NCBI RefSeq assembly: GCF_006542765.1
Contig: NZ_SKCD01000022.1
Span: 434,001 to 498,000, forward strand
Source of the DNA: Paenibacillus luteus
GTDB lineage: Bacteria > Bacillota > Bacilli > Paenibacillales > Paenibacillaceae
Direction: 5' to 3'
DNA length: 64,000 bases
Part shown: positions 27,377 through 36,734 of the stretch, one piece after another
How positions within the stretch are numbered: the first letter of the stretch is position 1
Layout of the letters: every line of letters starts with the position of its first letter
Notes under the pieces: generated by a model
Database searches by the model: none
The model's input: the letters and a program-made list of their open reading frames with translations, nothing else
What the model was told of the DNA's origin: nothing
Program-made: the position numbers and the translations under genes

Positions 27377-30300
27377 CTACTCTACTGCCAACCAATCGGC
27401 AATAATCAACCGTGCGACTGCTGCAAGGGTCACGATGTTAATTTCATTTTCTCCAGTAAGATCCGCTTTCTCAATATCAGCCCAGCCTGCATCCCCTTGC
27501 TTCACGCCAAAGTATTTGGAAATAATGGAGAGATCGCGTATCGAAATACTTGTTGCCCCGTTCACAAGCGACACAATTGTAGTGTTAAAGGTTTGTAGCG
27601 CATGGTTGAGATCAGTAACAGCCTGATTAACCTGAGCCTGAGTCGCACTGCCGCTACTCAGCACATTCTTCGCTGCTGTAATGACACTGTTAAATGCCCC
27701 TCTGGCAGCCTGTGGATATTGGCCTACCTTGTTACCTTCAACCGTCTTGCTATAACGATTCTCTGCTGATGTAATAGCGTTTTGCAACGCTGCTTTATTC
27801 ACAGGTTCAATTGGCGGGTACGGAGTGACCGCATTCTGGAACGTTTGAACAGCTGACTGCAATACGCTTATGGCTGCAGTAATAGCATCTTGATTTGCTG
27901 CTGCATTCTCATTGACTGCTTGTGCAGCTTCAATCGCCGCTTGCAGCGCATTTTTCGCACTTTGCGGATATTGGCCAGGCTGCGAGCCTGCCACTACTTG
28001 TGCATGCAACTGGGCTGCGGTTGCAATGAGAGCACCCAAAGCTGTTTTATCTACGCCAACTGCGATACCATGGACCGCTTGCTCGATATGGAAAGCTGCC
28101 TCATTATCCGTACCCGCAGATGTAAATTCAGTTATCGATACAGTCGCCGCGCCCGGTTCTGCATTCGCCAGTATTCGGCCTTTCAGCTTGAGTAGCTCAC
28201 CATCTGACCATTCTTCATTATTTGTAAGCAAGAGAAGAATTTCTCCTGTTTCCGACTTCATGGCGCTGCCAATCAATGACAGCTTAGTACTATTTAGCGC
28301 ATAGGCCTGTTCATCGAGCATAACAATATCATCCTCCGTATTCTCAGGCGTGCTATTGTCATCGACAACTGAAGCAAATTCAATCTTGGCTGGGTCATAC
28401 TTCACAACGGCTTTAATCGTCTTGTAATCAGCAGGAAGCTCCACCGCCTCCAAGCTAACTGACCATTCGATCGAATGTCCCGCAAGGGCCGAAGTAGGAC
28501 CGTTTAGTGCCACTGTGTTTTTCACTTGCAGGCCTTCCATGGCTGCTTGCAGCGAAGCTTGCGCAGCTTCCAATTGCTGCTGCGTCAAGCTGTTTGCTAG
28601 TGCAGACTCTGCCGCTGCAATCGCTGTTTGCAACGCAGCAACAGACGCTGCCGTGTATGACTCGCTGCTCAACGCCTTTGCTGTTTCTACTAAAGATGTT
28701 AAAGACTCTTTATCCAGAACAGCTAGCGTTTCAGTCGTTACAATTAAAGCGATGCGATAATTCGGGTTATCATATCTGCTCGCTCCATATTGATTGGCAT
28801 TCTGAGCAGCAGAACGGTTCATATGGAAGGAAAAGATTCCGTCACTCTCCTTCGCGTCGCTGGCCGCTTTGGTCATATCCACGTAATAGAAGCCTAATCC
28901 ATTGGAATTAAATCTTGCAAATTCAGCGCCGGTTTCCGGTTTGTTATTGTATGTTGTCGTATCTCCCCAATGATCAGCAATGCTGGAGAATAGGATGACC
29001 GAGTTCGGGCCGTATGTTTTATACAGCCTTAAGGTTGCACCTACAATTCTGCTGTTGGCGTCGAGGTGGGACAAATCGAACTTCACCATTCCTTCACGAC
29101 CGCCTCCGACAACAAGCTCGGTCTCCTTGAAGGTCATATTGCCGTTGCTTCCGCCTGCGCGGACATAAAAGTCATTTACTGGCGATAGGCTATAGCCCTT
29201 TCTTGCAGGCTCTGCTCCAGCTTTAACCTCAGCAAGAGCGTTCAACAGTGAAGTTGTAAAGCTTGCAGCAACTTCGCTAGTGAGCACAACACCTCCACTG
29301 CTGTAATTTGGTGCCTTAGTCATTTCCAGCGCTTCTGTATACAGCTCGATCAGATGATCCAGCTTCTTACCCGCATATTTCTCTTTCTGATCCACATACG
29401 GTTTTACTACTTCCAGAGCCTTAATCATCTCTGGGCGAATAGAGAAATCAACGCCATCCCCGAATACACCTTTGTATGGATAGGCTGTGTATACAAGCTG
29501 CGGATCAAGCTGCAAGCCGGAGTATATAGCCCAGCTTAATGCTGCAGTATCAGAAATCGTATAACCTTCCACACCGTTTGTAATCGCCGGCTGATACTTA
29601 AGCGTACTGCTTAGATCAGATGCAGACAGAGCGTCATATTTAATTTTATGGTTCTCATCCGCATTCGACAATTCAATGGAACGCACATTGGCAGGGTATG
29701 CCCATACCAGCTTTAAATTATGTTTTCCAGAAACAGGCTGATTCAAGGTTACCCAGTCACTATTCGTGTACGTAGTCCAATTAGTCGAACTTATTGCTCC
29801 TGTTCCACCAATTTTTGCACCTGCATTCGTCGCCGTTCCATCCAGATAGAAAGAAAGCATATCCGAGTTAGCCGTGACATTGGTTGTACCATTCGTGCTG
29901 TAGTTCACTCTGATTTTCGTATAGGACGGAAGTGTATTTATGACTAGGCTGATGGCTTCCTCCAACTGACCAATGCTTGCTGCTGTTGGTGCGCTCTTCG
30001 CTAAAGCTTGCGCTGTAACCAGCTGATCATATACTTCTTTGTGTTCCAAATATAAATCAACAAGTCTTTCTTCGGTACCTGATTGCTTGATCATATTGTC
30101 AATATAGCTGCTGCTGTCAAGCACTTCAACCTTAAGCGATTTGACCGTATAATTACCGCTGTCATCCTTAGCCGTAATGACCAGCGTATAGAGGCCTGGT
30201 GTCACTCCTGATGGATTAATGGTCGCTACCCCGCCATTTTTACCATCAAAGTTGGTTTCTACAAAATCGATGCCGTCTTGCAAGAGATCAACATTGACCG

Positions 30301-33130
30301 AATCTCCGTCCTGAACTGTAACATGGACATTTACAGCTTCTCCATTAGCCATAAGGGTCACGGCATTAAGCGTCAGATTGGCTTCGGAGGTTAAGCTAAT
30401 GGCCGGAGGCAGATTCCCGGGATCCAGCTCATAGCTATCAAGCAGCACTTCAGCATCCGCCGTTGGCGATTCAATCGCTAAGAAAACACTTCTCAGATTA
30501 GTTGGATAATCGAGTACATTGACATATTGCTGAGCAATATTAAAGCTGACCTTCGCCCATTCTCCATGCGTATTCGGAACCGTAATGGTTGCAAACGGCT
30601 CTGATACAGAGGTTCTTTGCAAATGAAGCTTCGAGACAGCATCGGATTTAACCATAAAGGTCACATAGCTGTCCTTCGTTCTGTCGGTCTGCAGCGCTCC
30701 CTTGCTCAAATACAGCACGGAGCCATCGGAAACCTTGACATACTCGCGTTCGCCTTCAGTACCAAGCGTGAAATCACCTTTCATAGGGATCGCTTGATCT
30801 TCAATTTGGATCGCTTTGTTTCCCGTTTCAATTGCTACGAGGCGGTCACGCTCTACGTTTTTGTACGTTTTTAATACAATTGGCGACGTACCTTCGTATT
30901 TCAAGGTAATATCTTGAATTCCGGTGATTTTGCCAACATCGTCAGTTGGGATTTCCGCCGTCACTTTCAGGAAAGCGTCCTGTGTGTTTAGCAAGCTGTA
31001 CGTAGCGATTTTATTTACACCGCTGTACAAGCTGATTTTCCCAGTCGCATCCGTTGTCTTCACGTTGAACTCAGCTTTGTTGTTGCCGCTATCAAAATTC
31101 ATCCGATTAAATGAAATCGATGCGCTGTTGCTCATCTCAACGCCTTCTTGCGTTACACTTGCCCCACCATCCAATACATCTGCTTTGGCAGCCTCGTTCT
31201 CAGCACCTGCGAAATGGTTGGACAGAGCGAACCAGTCGTACGCAATTTGATAGCTAAGCGCATTGGCACTACCGTAGTATTTGAAGGCAATCAAGTGCTT
31301 GCCTTGCGACAGCGGCTCGCTTAGCTTACCGGATATGGTTGCGTAATTCGTCCACCAGCCAGTATTCGGTGCCTGTAAAGTAGCCAGCAATTTACCTGCC
31401 TTTACATTGTCAAGCGTCACATGAGTACGGTCTATTCCTGCAACGTTATCAAGCAATACGACATCAATCTTGGTGCCGACGCTCGAATTGCTGGCCGTAC
31501 GCATCGTGATTGTATTGAAGCTTTCTTCCACATCCAGATCGTACCATGTGAAATTATCCGCATAACGAACATCGTACAGTACCGAACGCATGCCATCCAC
31601 ATCCTGGTATGTATTCGTGCTGATACTGGAGCTTCTACCAAGGAAATCATACGCTTGTTGTCTGTCATAAGCAGCTTTCGTTTCGGCGTAGGTTGGCTGC
31701 TCAAGCGGTTGTGGAGCGCCCTTCACTACACCGGTAGCAAGATCTGCTGTACCGTACATCAACACATACCCCGTTGATGCTCCCAAACCGCCTGATTTGG
31801 TGATCAGCTCATTCAAAAATTTAATTTTATCTTCCGTTCCGTTTAGCTTCGTCTCTCTGTGATGAAGGTAGTAGCCATAAACATATTCACCAGCCGTATT
31901 CAGGCCACGGCCATTATCGCTTACTGTAGTAAAATAATTTGTGTCTAAGGCTTCGCCTATCACACCCGTATTCGTATTCGCCCTCGTAAACGGAACCTCG
32001 TATCCCAAGTCATATTCGGCTAAATAGTTGGCCCCAGCCAAAATGCGGTCATCAAGAAATTCAAATAAATCTTTACCGCCAGCTTGGTCCGTTACTTCGC
32101 CAAATGTCGCCGATGCGGGATCTGAATCAACCTTTGTACCCTGCACCTTCGTCATGAACGCGATCTGGGCCAATAAATCAACGTTAATGGAAGCATGACC
32201 GATATCCCTGCCTATTTCAATAAGCTGAACATGGGGCTCGACAGGCTCTCCTGTTTTCTCATCCACGGTCATAAATCTGATTTGCTTAAAAATATCCCCT
32301 GACTTGCCTCTGAATTCAGCGGTTTTGTTCGTGGTTGCCCATTCTACCGCTTCCTTGTACCAATCCATATTGTCAGAGAAAATAGCAGCCATCATGAATG
32401 CCGACGTGTTAATGCCATGCTGATTCATCCAGCGGCTGTTACTCCGGTAGAAAGAGCCTTCATTAAAAGCCATCAAGAAATTATCGATGAAACGGGTGGT
32501 ATCCTGATCCGTCCAATTCCAGACACTTTCTTCATCCGAATTCGTATAACGGAGCAGTTCAGCTGCCCGCACCATATTCTGCATCGCATCGCCCATACTG
32601 ATATGTGAATCATAGAACCCGACCGGGTTGGTAGGGTCGATTTGCGACCATAGACGAATAACCTCCATCGCTTTAGCTCTGTATCTTTCGTCGCCTGTTG
32701 CCGTCCACATGACCGCATGGCTAAATGCCGCGGCAGCATCAACTTTGGCTTCCTTCGCTTTGGCATCATTATCAATTTTTGTATAGGCAGGTTGTGTAGG
32801 ATCAATTTTACTCTTGTTGCGCACATCAAAATCAAGCGAGGCACTAGGCGTTCTCCGGAAATGTTCAAAAGCGCTCGACCACGGTTCTGCGCCGATCGCA
32901 ATCTTCTCTTGCATCAGCTCAAGCGAATCAGCGTTCAAGCCTGCAGATGGATGAACGATTCCACTTGAACTCGTCGTTCTGATAATATCTGGTTGTGTCT
33001 TGATAACTAATGCTGTCGCTTGTAACTGATCTTCTGCTGCCGCAGCCGGCAGCGTCAATGATGTGATGAGCATGACTGTTGCCGTTGCAACCGCTACAAA
33101 TCTAGTAAACTTAACTTTTGTTAACAACAT
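27377..33130 (-). CDS. Giant secreted alginate-lyase-like enzyme with cohesin and dockerin-like modules
   Basis: Exported multidomain lyase of 1917 residues. Modules: signal peptide (1-33); alginate-lyase-superfamily helical domain (about 55-450) with Asn236-Gln-His238 and RDIGHASINVDLL as likely catalytic parts; CBM6-like sandwich (about 490-640); further beta-sandwiches (650-1000 and 1060-1170); CBM96/DNRLRE-type domain (about 1312-1465); FIVAR-like three-helix unit (1472-1537); cohesin-like domain (about 1539-1692); two more FIVAR-like units (1693-1770, 1778-1853); C-terminal dockerin-like pair (1855-1917). The dockerin loops are degenerate: the first lacks its Asp ligands, the second reads DLTGENEINIVTL. 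It follows the cohesin-SLH gene by 72 bases, with GGGAGG before the ATG. Expected role: surface-held cleavage of a uronic-acid polymer. Confidence 0.85.
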   Translation of the reverse strand: MLLTKVKFTRFVAVATATVMLITSLTLPAAAAEDQLQATALVIKTQPDIIRTTSSSGIVHPSAGLNADSLELMQEKIAIGAEPWSSAFEHFRRTPSASLDFDVRNKSKIDPTQPAYTKIDNDAKAKEAKVDAAAAFSHAVMWTATGDERYRAKAMEVIRLWSQIDPTNPVGFYDSHISMGDAMQNMVRAAELLRYTNSDEESVWNWTDQDTTRFIDNFLMAFNEGSFYRSNSRWMNQHGINTSAFMMAAIFSDNMDWYKEAVEWATTNKTAEFRGKSGDIFKQIRFMTVDEKTGEPVEPHVQLIEIGRDIGHASINVDLLAQIAFMTKVQGTKVDSDPASATFGEVTDQAGGKDLFEFLDDRILAGANYLAEYDLGYEVPFTRANTNTGVIGEALDTNYFTTVSDNGRGLNTAGEYVYGYYLHHRETKLNGTEDKIKFLNELITKSGGLGASTGYVLMYGTADLATGVVKGAPQPLEQPTYAETKAAYDRQQAYDFLGRSSSISTNTYQDVDGMRSVLYDVRYADNFTWYDLDVEESFNTITMRTASNSSVGTKIDVVLLDNVAGIDRTHVTLDNVKAGKLLATLQAPNTGWWTNYATISGKLSEPLSQGKHLIAFKYYGSANALSYQIAYDWFALSNHFAGAENEAAKADVLDGGASVTQEGVEMSNSASISFNRMNFDSGNNKAEFNVKTTDATGKISLYSGVNKIATYSLLNTQDAFLKVTAEIPTDDVGKITGIQDITLKYEGTSPIVLKTYKNVERDRLVAIETGNKAIQIEDQAIPMKGDFTLGTEGEREYVKVSDGSVLYLSKGALQTDRTKDSYVTFMVKSDAVSKLHLQRTSVSEPFATITVPNTHGEWAKVSFNIAQQYVNVLDYPTNLRSVFLAIESPTADAEVLLDSYELDPGNLPPAISLTSEANLTLNAVTLMANGEAVNVHVTVQDGDSVNVDLLQDGIDFVETNFDGKNGGVATINPSGVTPGLYTLVITAKDDSGNYTVKSLKVEVLDSSSYIDNMIKQSGTEERLVDLYLEHKEVYDQLVTAQALAKSAPTAASIGQLEEAISLVINTLPSYTKIRVNYSTNGTTNVTANSDMLSFYLDGTATNAGAKIGGTGAISSTNWTTYTNSDWVTLNQPVSGKHNLKLVWAYPANVRSIELSNADENHKIKYDALSASDLSSTLKYQPAITNGVEGYTISDTAALSWAIYSGLQLDPQLVYTAYPYKGVFGDGVDFSIRPEMIKALEVVKPYVDQKEKYAGKKLDHLIELYTEALEMTKAPNYSSGGVVLTSEVAASFTTSLLNALAEVKAGAEPARKGYSLSPVNDFYVRAGGSNGNMTFKETELVVGGGREGMVKFDLSHLDANSRIVGATLRLYKTYGPNSVILFSSIADHWGDTTTYNNKPETGAEFARFNSNGLGFYYVDMTKAASDAKESDGIFSFHMNRSAAQNANQYGASRYDNPNYRIALIVTTETLAVLDKESLTSLVETAKALSSESYTAASVAALQTAIAAAESALANSLTQQQLEAAQASLQAAMEGLQVKNTVALNGPTSALAGHSIEWSVSLEAVELPADYKTIKAVVKYDPAKIEFASVVDDNSTPENTEDDIVMLDEQAYALNSTKLSLIGSAMKSETGEILLLLTNNEEWSDGELLKLKGRILANAEPGAATVSITEFTSAGTDNEAAFHIEQAVHGIAVGVDKTALGALIATAAQLHAQVVAGSQPGQYPQSAKNALQAAIEAAQAVNENAAANQDAITAAISVLQSAVQTFQNAVTPYPPIEPVNKAALQNAITSAENRYSKTVEGNKVGQYPQAARGAFNSVITAAKNVLSSGSATQAQVNQAVTDLNHALQTFNTTIVSLVNGATSISIRDLSIISKYFGVKQGDAGWADIEKADLTGENEINIVTLAAVARLIIADWLAVE

Positions 33131-33202
33131 GCTTGAACCTCCCTATTAGTCATGGATCTTACTATAATTGCTCATTTCAATGCTTCAATTTGAAACACGT
33201 TG

Positions 33203-34213
33203 CTATTGCGCCTTTTTGCTAAGCACATTCATTAGTACCGTGACAGCTTCGGCTCTCGTTAGCTGATCATTTGGTGCAAAACGATTGCCCCCTTTCCCTT
33301 TAATAATTCCTGCTTCTACAGCGCTCTTGACATAAAGCTTAGCCCATGCAGCTATCTCGCTTTCATCAGCGAAGCCCGTCTCTCCCTCTTCACTCGAATT
33401 CAGAGCTGCTGCCCGTACGACCATTGCCGCCATTTCTGCTCGGCTGATGGTACGATTGGCACGAAACGTATTGTCGTTGTATCCACTGACCGCTTTGGCT
33501 GCAACAGCAGAAGAAATATAAGGCTTGGCCCATTCGGGTATTTGTGCAGTGTCCGCGAAGACTAGCTCTGAACCTTCAGGAAGTTTAAGCGCTCGGGTGA
33601 GCATGGCAGCAAACTCAGCTCTCGTCACTTGTTGATTCGGCATGAATTGGTTATTTTTGTATCCGCTTACAAAACCAAGATCCACAGCAGCTTTAATATT
33701 CTTCTCGGCCCAATGTCCGGATATGTCAGTAAACATAATCGCTCCCGCTCCACCATCTACTTTGACATTTTGGTTCATTTCCGAAAAGGTTGATTGCAGT
33801 TTAGAATCTACAAGTGTAGCCTTGTTTAGTGTGAATTTTGCTTCACCGCCCCCAATTCGTTCAAATACTAATTCGGCAATAGAAAAACTGCCTGTATTGC
33901 CCGCGACTGGACCTGTTTTGGTATGGGCGAATGCAATTGAATTGCCTTTAATAACAGCTGGAATGGTGAAACCCGTCATCGCACTTGAGGATTTCTTCAG
34001 CTTCATTCGAAGCGAATCGAAGGTCAGTGTCAGGTCAAATGCATATAGATCATTGAAATTGGTCCCTGAAATGTTGATTTGAACCTCACCTTTCACTTCA
34101 TTCGCCGATAACTGCAATTCAGGGGAAGTCGGCGCTGCCGCTGCCGTTGCTGGCATAAGCAGTAATATGCATAGACAAACAATCATTAACCAAGATAAAT
34201 TTACTTGCTTCAA
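33203..34213 (-). CDS. Cohesin-SLH surface anchor protein
   Basis: An exported protein of 336 residues: signal peptide (about 1-27), one cohesin-like domain (about 32-152, with LYAFDLTLTFDS and the end strand KATLVDSK), then three SLH domains (about 160-205, 218-265 and 282-328, each with the TRAEFA/SRAEMA/TRAEAV motif). Cohesins bind dockerins; SLH domains bind cell-wall polymer. It thus resembles a one-site anchoring scaffoldin. It is the first gene of a unit with the dockerin-bearing lyase, 72 bases downstream, which is its most likely partner. The start is TTG with AGGATGGTAGGG upstream. A weak cre-like match (12 of 14) lies at 34242-34255. Confidence 0.85.
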   Translation of the reverse strand: MKQVNLSWLMIVCLCILLLMPATAAAAPTSPELQLSANEVKGEVQINISGTNFNDLYAFDLTLTFDSLRMKLKKSSSAMTGFTIPAVIKGNSIAFAHTKTGPVAGNTGSFSIAELVFERIGGGEAKFTLNKATLVDSKLQSTFSEMNQNVKVDGGAGAIMFTDISGHWAEKNIKAAVDLGFVSGYKNNQFMPNQQVTRAEFAAMLTRALKLPEGSELVFADTAQIPEWAKPYISSAVAAKAVSGYNDNTFRANRTISRAEMAAMVVRAAALNSSEEGETGFADESEIAAWAKLYVKSAVEAGIIKGKGGNRFAPNDQLTRAEAVTVLMNVLSKKAQ

Positions 34214-34485
34214 ATCCCTACCATCCTTTCAAGCTAATATTAGAATACGCTTACAACTTCGTACCATCACAGCCCCCTTGGTTGTTTATTGGATGCACCC
34301 ATACAATAAAGCAACTCTAGCATAGTTAGCTTTTTTATTGAGTGATATAATTTTGTGAAATAGTGCCATTATTTCTGATTTGCATACAATCACAAAAGTT
34401 CTTCTCCTATAACTTCCTAATTTGAGGATAAAATAGAAACGATATACAGAACGTGACGTTCTAGCGCTGCTGGCCATAGTACATC

Positions 34486-34500
34486 ATGTGAAAATCACAT
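34486..34500. promoter_or_regulatory. Inverted repeat in the 588-base gap 34214-34801
   Basis: ATGTGA, AAA, TCACAT: a perfect 6-bp palindrome about 270 bases upstream of the cohesin-SLH gene; a possible operator. Apart from this, a cre-like match near 34250 and the terminator at 34750, the gap is AT-rich and shows no convincing gene. Confidence 0.25.
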
Positions 34501-34749
34501 AGTATTTCAAGCCCATATGCTCCCCTTAACACTATCCGCGTTTGGTAACTCGCATTTCAAATTTATCAATATTAACCTTCATCTTGACCGTGATCGGCAG
34601 GCGGCTGAATTGCTCATCCCAATTGTCTTTTTCCTCCATTCAGACCTTCGGATGCGCTCATGGATCAGGTATTGGAAGGCAAAATCCAATTGGATAGTAC
34701 TTGAAAATCTACTATTTTAATCTGACATCAACTTTATTCCTAACACAAA

Positions 34750-34795
34750 AAAAACAAGACCAGCCCTCTATTGCGAGATGGCTATTCTTGTTTTT
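34750..34795 (-). terminator. Terminator after the GH43 gene
   Basis: AAAAACAAGA..AGCC pairs with GGCT..TCTTGTTTTT with two mismatches inside the stem. On the minus strand it is followed by eight T's. It lies 7 bases past the GH43 stop and ends the GH2-GH43 unit. Confidence 0.85.
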
Positions 34796-34801
34796 CTTGT
34801 T

Positions 34802-36691
34802 TCACATAACTTCCTTAATAACACGAATCCTTATTGTCCACGAACGGTCTCCGATGATAGCTGTAACCTCTGTTATTCCCTCATTTATGGCGTATACTCG
34901 TCCCGAACTCACGGATATGATCTCAGAAGAGCACACATACTGCACTTTAGAGGAGATGTACTCTTTGCAACCGAAGCCATCTGAGCGATATACCTCGATG
35001 GCATCGTATTCACCTTTTCGTATCGTCAAATCATTTGACTCCACGCAGATTTCTTCTGCAATTGCCGGGCCTGAATGCGAATAATGGAACCACTCAACAT
35101 CTATAAAGCCTTCATCCCTATCGTCATTAAAGGTGTATATCCCTATGTTATCTCCTCGGTAACCACCCCATCTAAGCGAATATTCATCCCCGAATGAAGT
35201 GAACTGGCAACCATCAAAGCTATAGTAAAATTGACTGACGCAAGAAGCGTTTACAATCGTCCGAAGCCAAATGGTATGTTGACCGTCCGGCAGCCAGGGC
35301 CCCTCAACGATTTTACCGTTCGATTCATACTTCAACCTTCTTCTCGCATCACATTGTGCAACCCCGATATTGCAATAGTCGGTTCCGCCATTAAAGTGCG
35401 AAAGGCCGGCCTCTTGTCCTGCGAACATCCCCTTCAGTTCAAGCTTGATATCCGCCTGTACAACAGAAGCGAGCAAGTAACGCTGTGCAATCGTATTGCC
35501 TGCATGGAAGAAGCTCCCTCGTCTAAGACGTCCGAATGCTCGTAATCGAAGATACCCTGGTCTCTCGCTTAACGACCAGTAATCATTTCGTGGCGCATGG
35601 TTCCAATACCATATAGGGGATAACGTCGGTTCATTAAAGTCGTCACTGTGCTGTGGCAGCATTACAGGATAACCTTGATGCGGTTTTTGATGCTGCCATA
35701 CCATTTCTCCTGTTGGAATGCTTTTCTCAGCGCTCCCCATATATGGCCAATCCTCCAGCCAAACGACCGGCACAAGATGAACCTTTCTTCCTGCCGCACC
35801 GCCATCGTCATATTGTCCAATGAAGTACCATTCACCCTGGGGAGTATCAATAAAACCTCCTTGGGAAGGAAACTGATGCCCGAGAAACCGCACCTCATAA
35901 ACGCCCGGCTCGCCCGGACCACCGGCTGAACCATCCAGCTTGGTACCATATAGATGTCGAGCCCTTTTTACATACCCTCCACGTCCTGCCGGACTTCTGC
36001 CCTGAAAGTCGACATTAAACAAATAGTAATAGCCGTTCCGTTTAAAAATTTTATTCCCTTCCGTGCCTTCAATCTGGTAGAAAATTGTTCCGCTGTTAGG
36101 CAAATCATCTACATCAGCATCTAGAAGCCTGGTTCCATCTGGGCTCATCCGAAACAAATAGAGGGAATGTGTTCCTAAATAAGCCGATGCCATATAGGCT
36201 TCTCCACTATCATCCCAGAAAACGTCCGGATCTGTCCAAGGCTCCGTACGCATCGGCTTCCCGTTCTTATCTTCCATCTGCTTGACATTCCAAGGCCCAA
36301 CAGCTTCATCAGCAGTTGCCACAAAGAAACCCTCCCCTTTGTAACAATTGACATAAACCAAGAATTTCCCGTTAACATAATGAATCGATGGGGCAAATAC
36401 ACCTGCTCCATAATTATTCAATTGATTCCATCGAAATCGAGGTCCTAGTACTCCCACATCTGGAATTGCATGGCTGACTGTACGCCAATTCACCAGATCC
36501 TTGGAGTGTAGAATATCAACCCCTCCGGATTGCTGAAACGTTGATACCGCCAGATAATAATCCTCCCCAACCCGAACGACATCCGGATCACTATAATCGG
36601 CCGGTAGAACCGGATTACAATACGTGCCGTCCCCCTGGTCTCCCCACTTCAATGGGAATCCTGCATTTATGAACCGATGCTTGTCTCTCAT
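34802..36691 (-). CDS. GH43-family glycosidase (xylosidase/arabinofuranosidase-like)
   Basis: A 629-residue glycosidase without signal peptide, cytoplasmic. The five-bladed propeller domain covers about 20-330; the three GH43 acids are seen at Asp35 (DYSDPDVVRV, general base), Asp154 (WTDPDVFWDD, pKa modulator) and Glu211 (TEGNKIF, acid). A concanavalin-like beta-sandwich follows (about 350-550), then a short beta-rich tail. Family members remove xylose, arabinose or galactose units. The frame extends to 36721, but no ribosome site precedes that ATG, while GGGAGTTGGTGG precedes the ATG at 36691. It lies 43 bases after the GH2 gene and is co-transcribed with it. Confidence 0.87.
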   Translation of the reverse strand: MRDKHRFINAGFPLKWGDQGDGTYCNPVLPADYSDPDVVRVGEDYYLAVSTFQQSGGVDILHSKDLVNWRTVSHAIPDVGVLGPRFRWNQLNNYGAGVFAPSIHYVNGKFLVYVNCYKGEGFFVATADEAVGPWNVKQMEDKNGKPMRTEPWTDPDVFWDDSGEAYMASAYLGTHSLYLFRMSPDGTRLLDADVDDLPNSGTIFYQIEGTEGNKIFKRNGYYYLFNVDFQGRSPAGRGGYVKRARHLYGTKLDGSAGGPGEPGVYEVRFLGHQFPSQGGFIDTPQGEWYFIGQYDDGGAAGRKVHLVPVVWLEDWPYMGSAEKSIPTGEMVWQHQKPHQGYPVMLPQHSDDFNEPTLSPIWYWNHAPRNDYWSLSERPGYLRLRAFGRLRRGSFFHAGNTIAQRYLLASVVQADIKLELKGMFAGQEAGLSHFNGGTDYCNIGVAQCDARRRLKYESNGKIVEGPWLPDGQHTIWLRTIVNASCVSQFYYSFDGCQFTSFGDEYSLRWGGYRGDNIGIYTFNDDRDEGFIDVEWFHYSHSGPAIAEEICVESNDLTIRKGEYDAIEVYRSDGFGCKEYISSKVQYVCSSEIISVSSGRVYAINEGITEVTAIIGDRSWTIRIRVIKEVM

Positions 36692-36734
36692 GATCCACCA
36701 ACTCCCAATGAAATACTCCATAAAAAAATCGTGC

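Noticed and set aside
34532..34639. Minus-strand 35-codon frame (beginning MEEKDNWDEQFSRLP) in the gap before the GH43 gene
   Set aside because: It looks somewhat protein-like, but I cannot match it to a family, it is short and no ribosome site precedes it. It could be a fossil, but the evidence is too weak.
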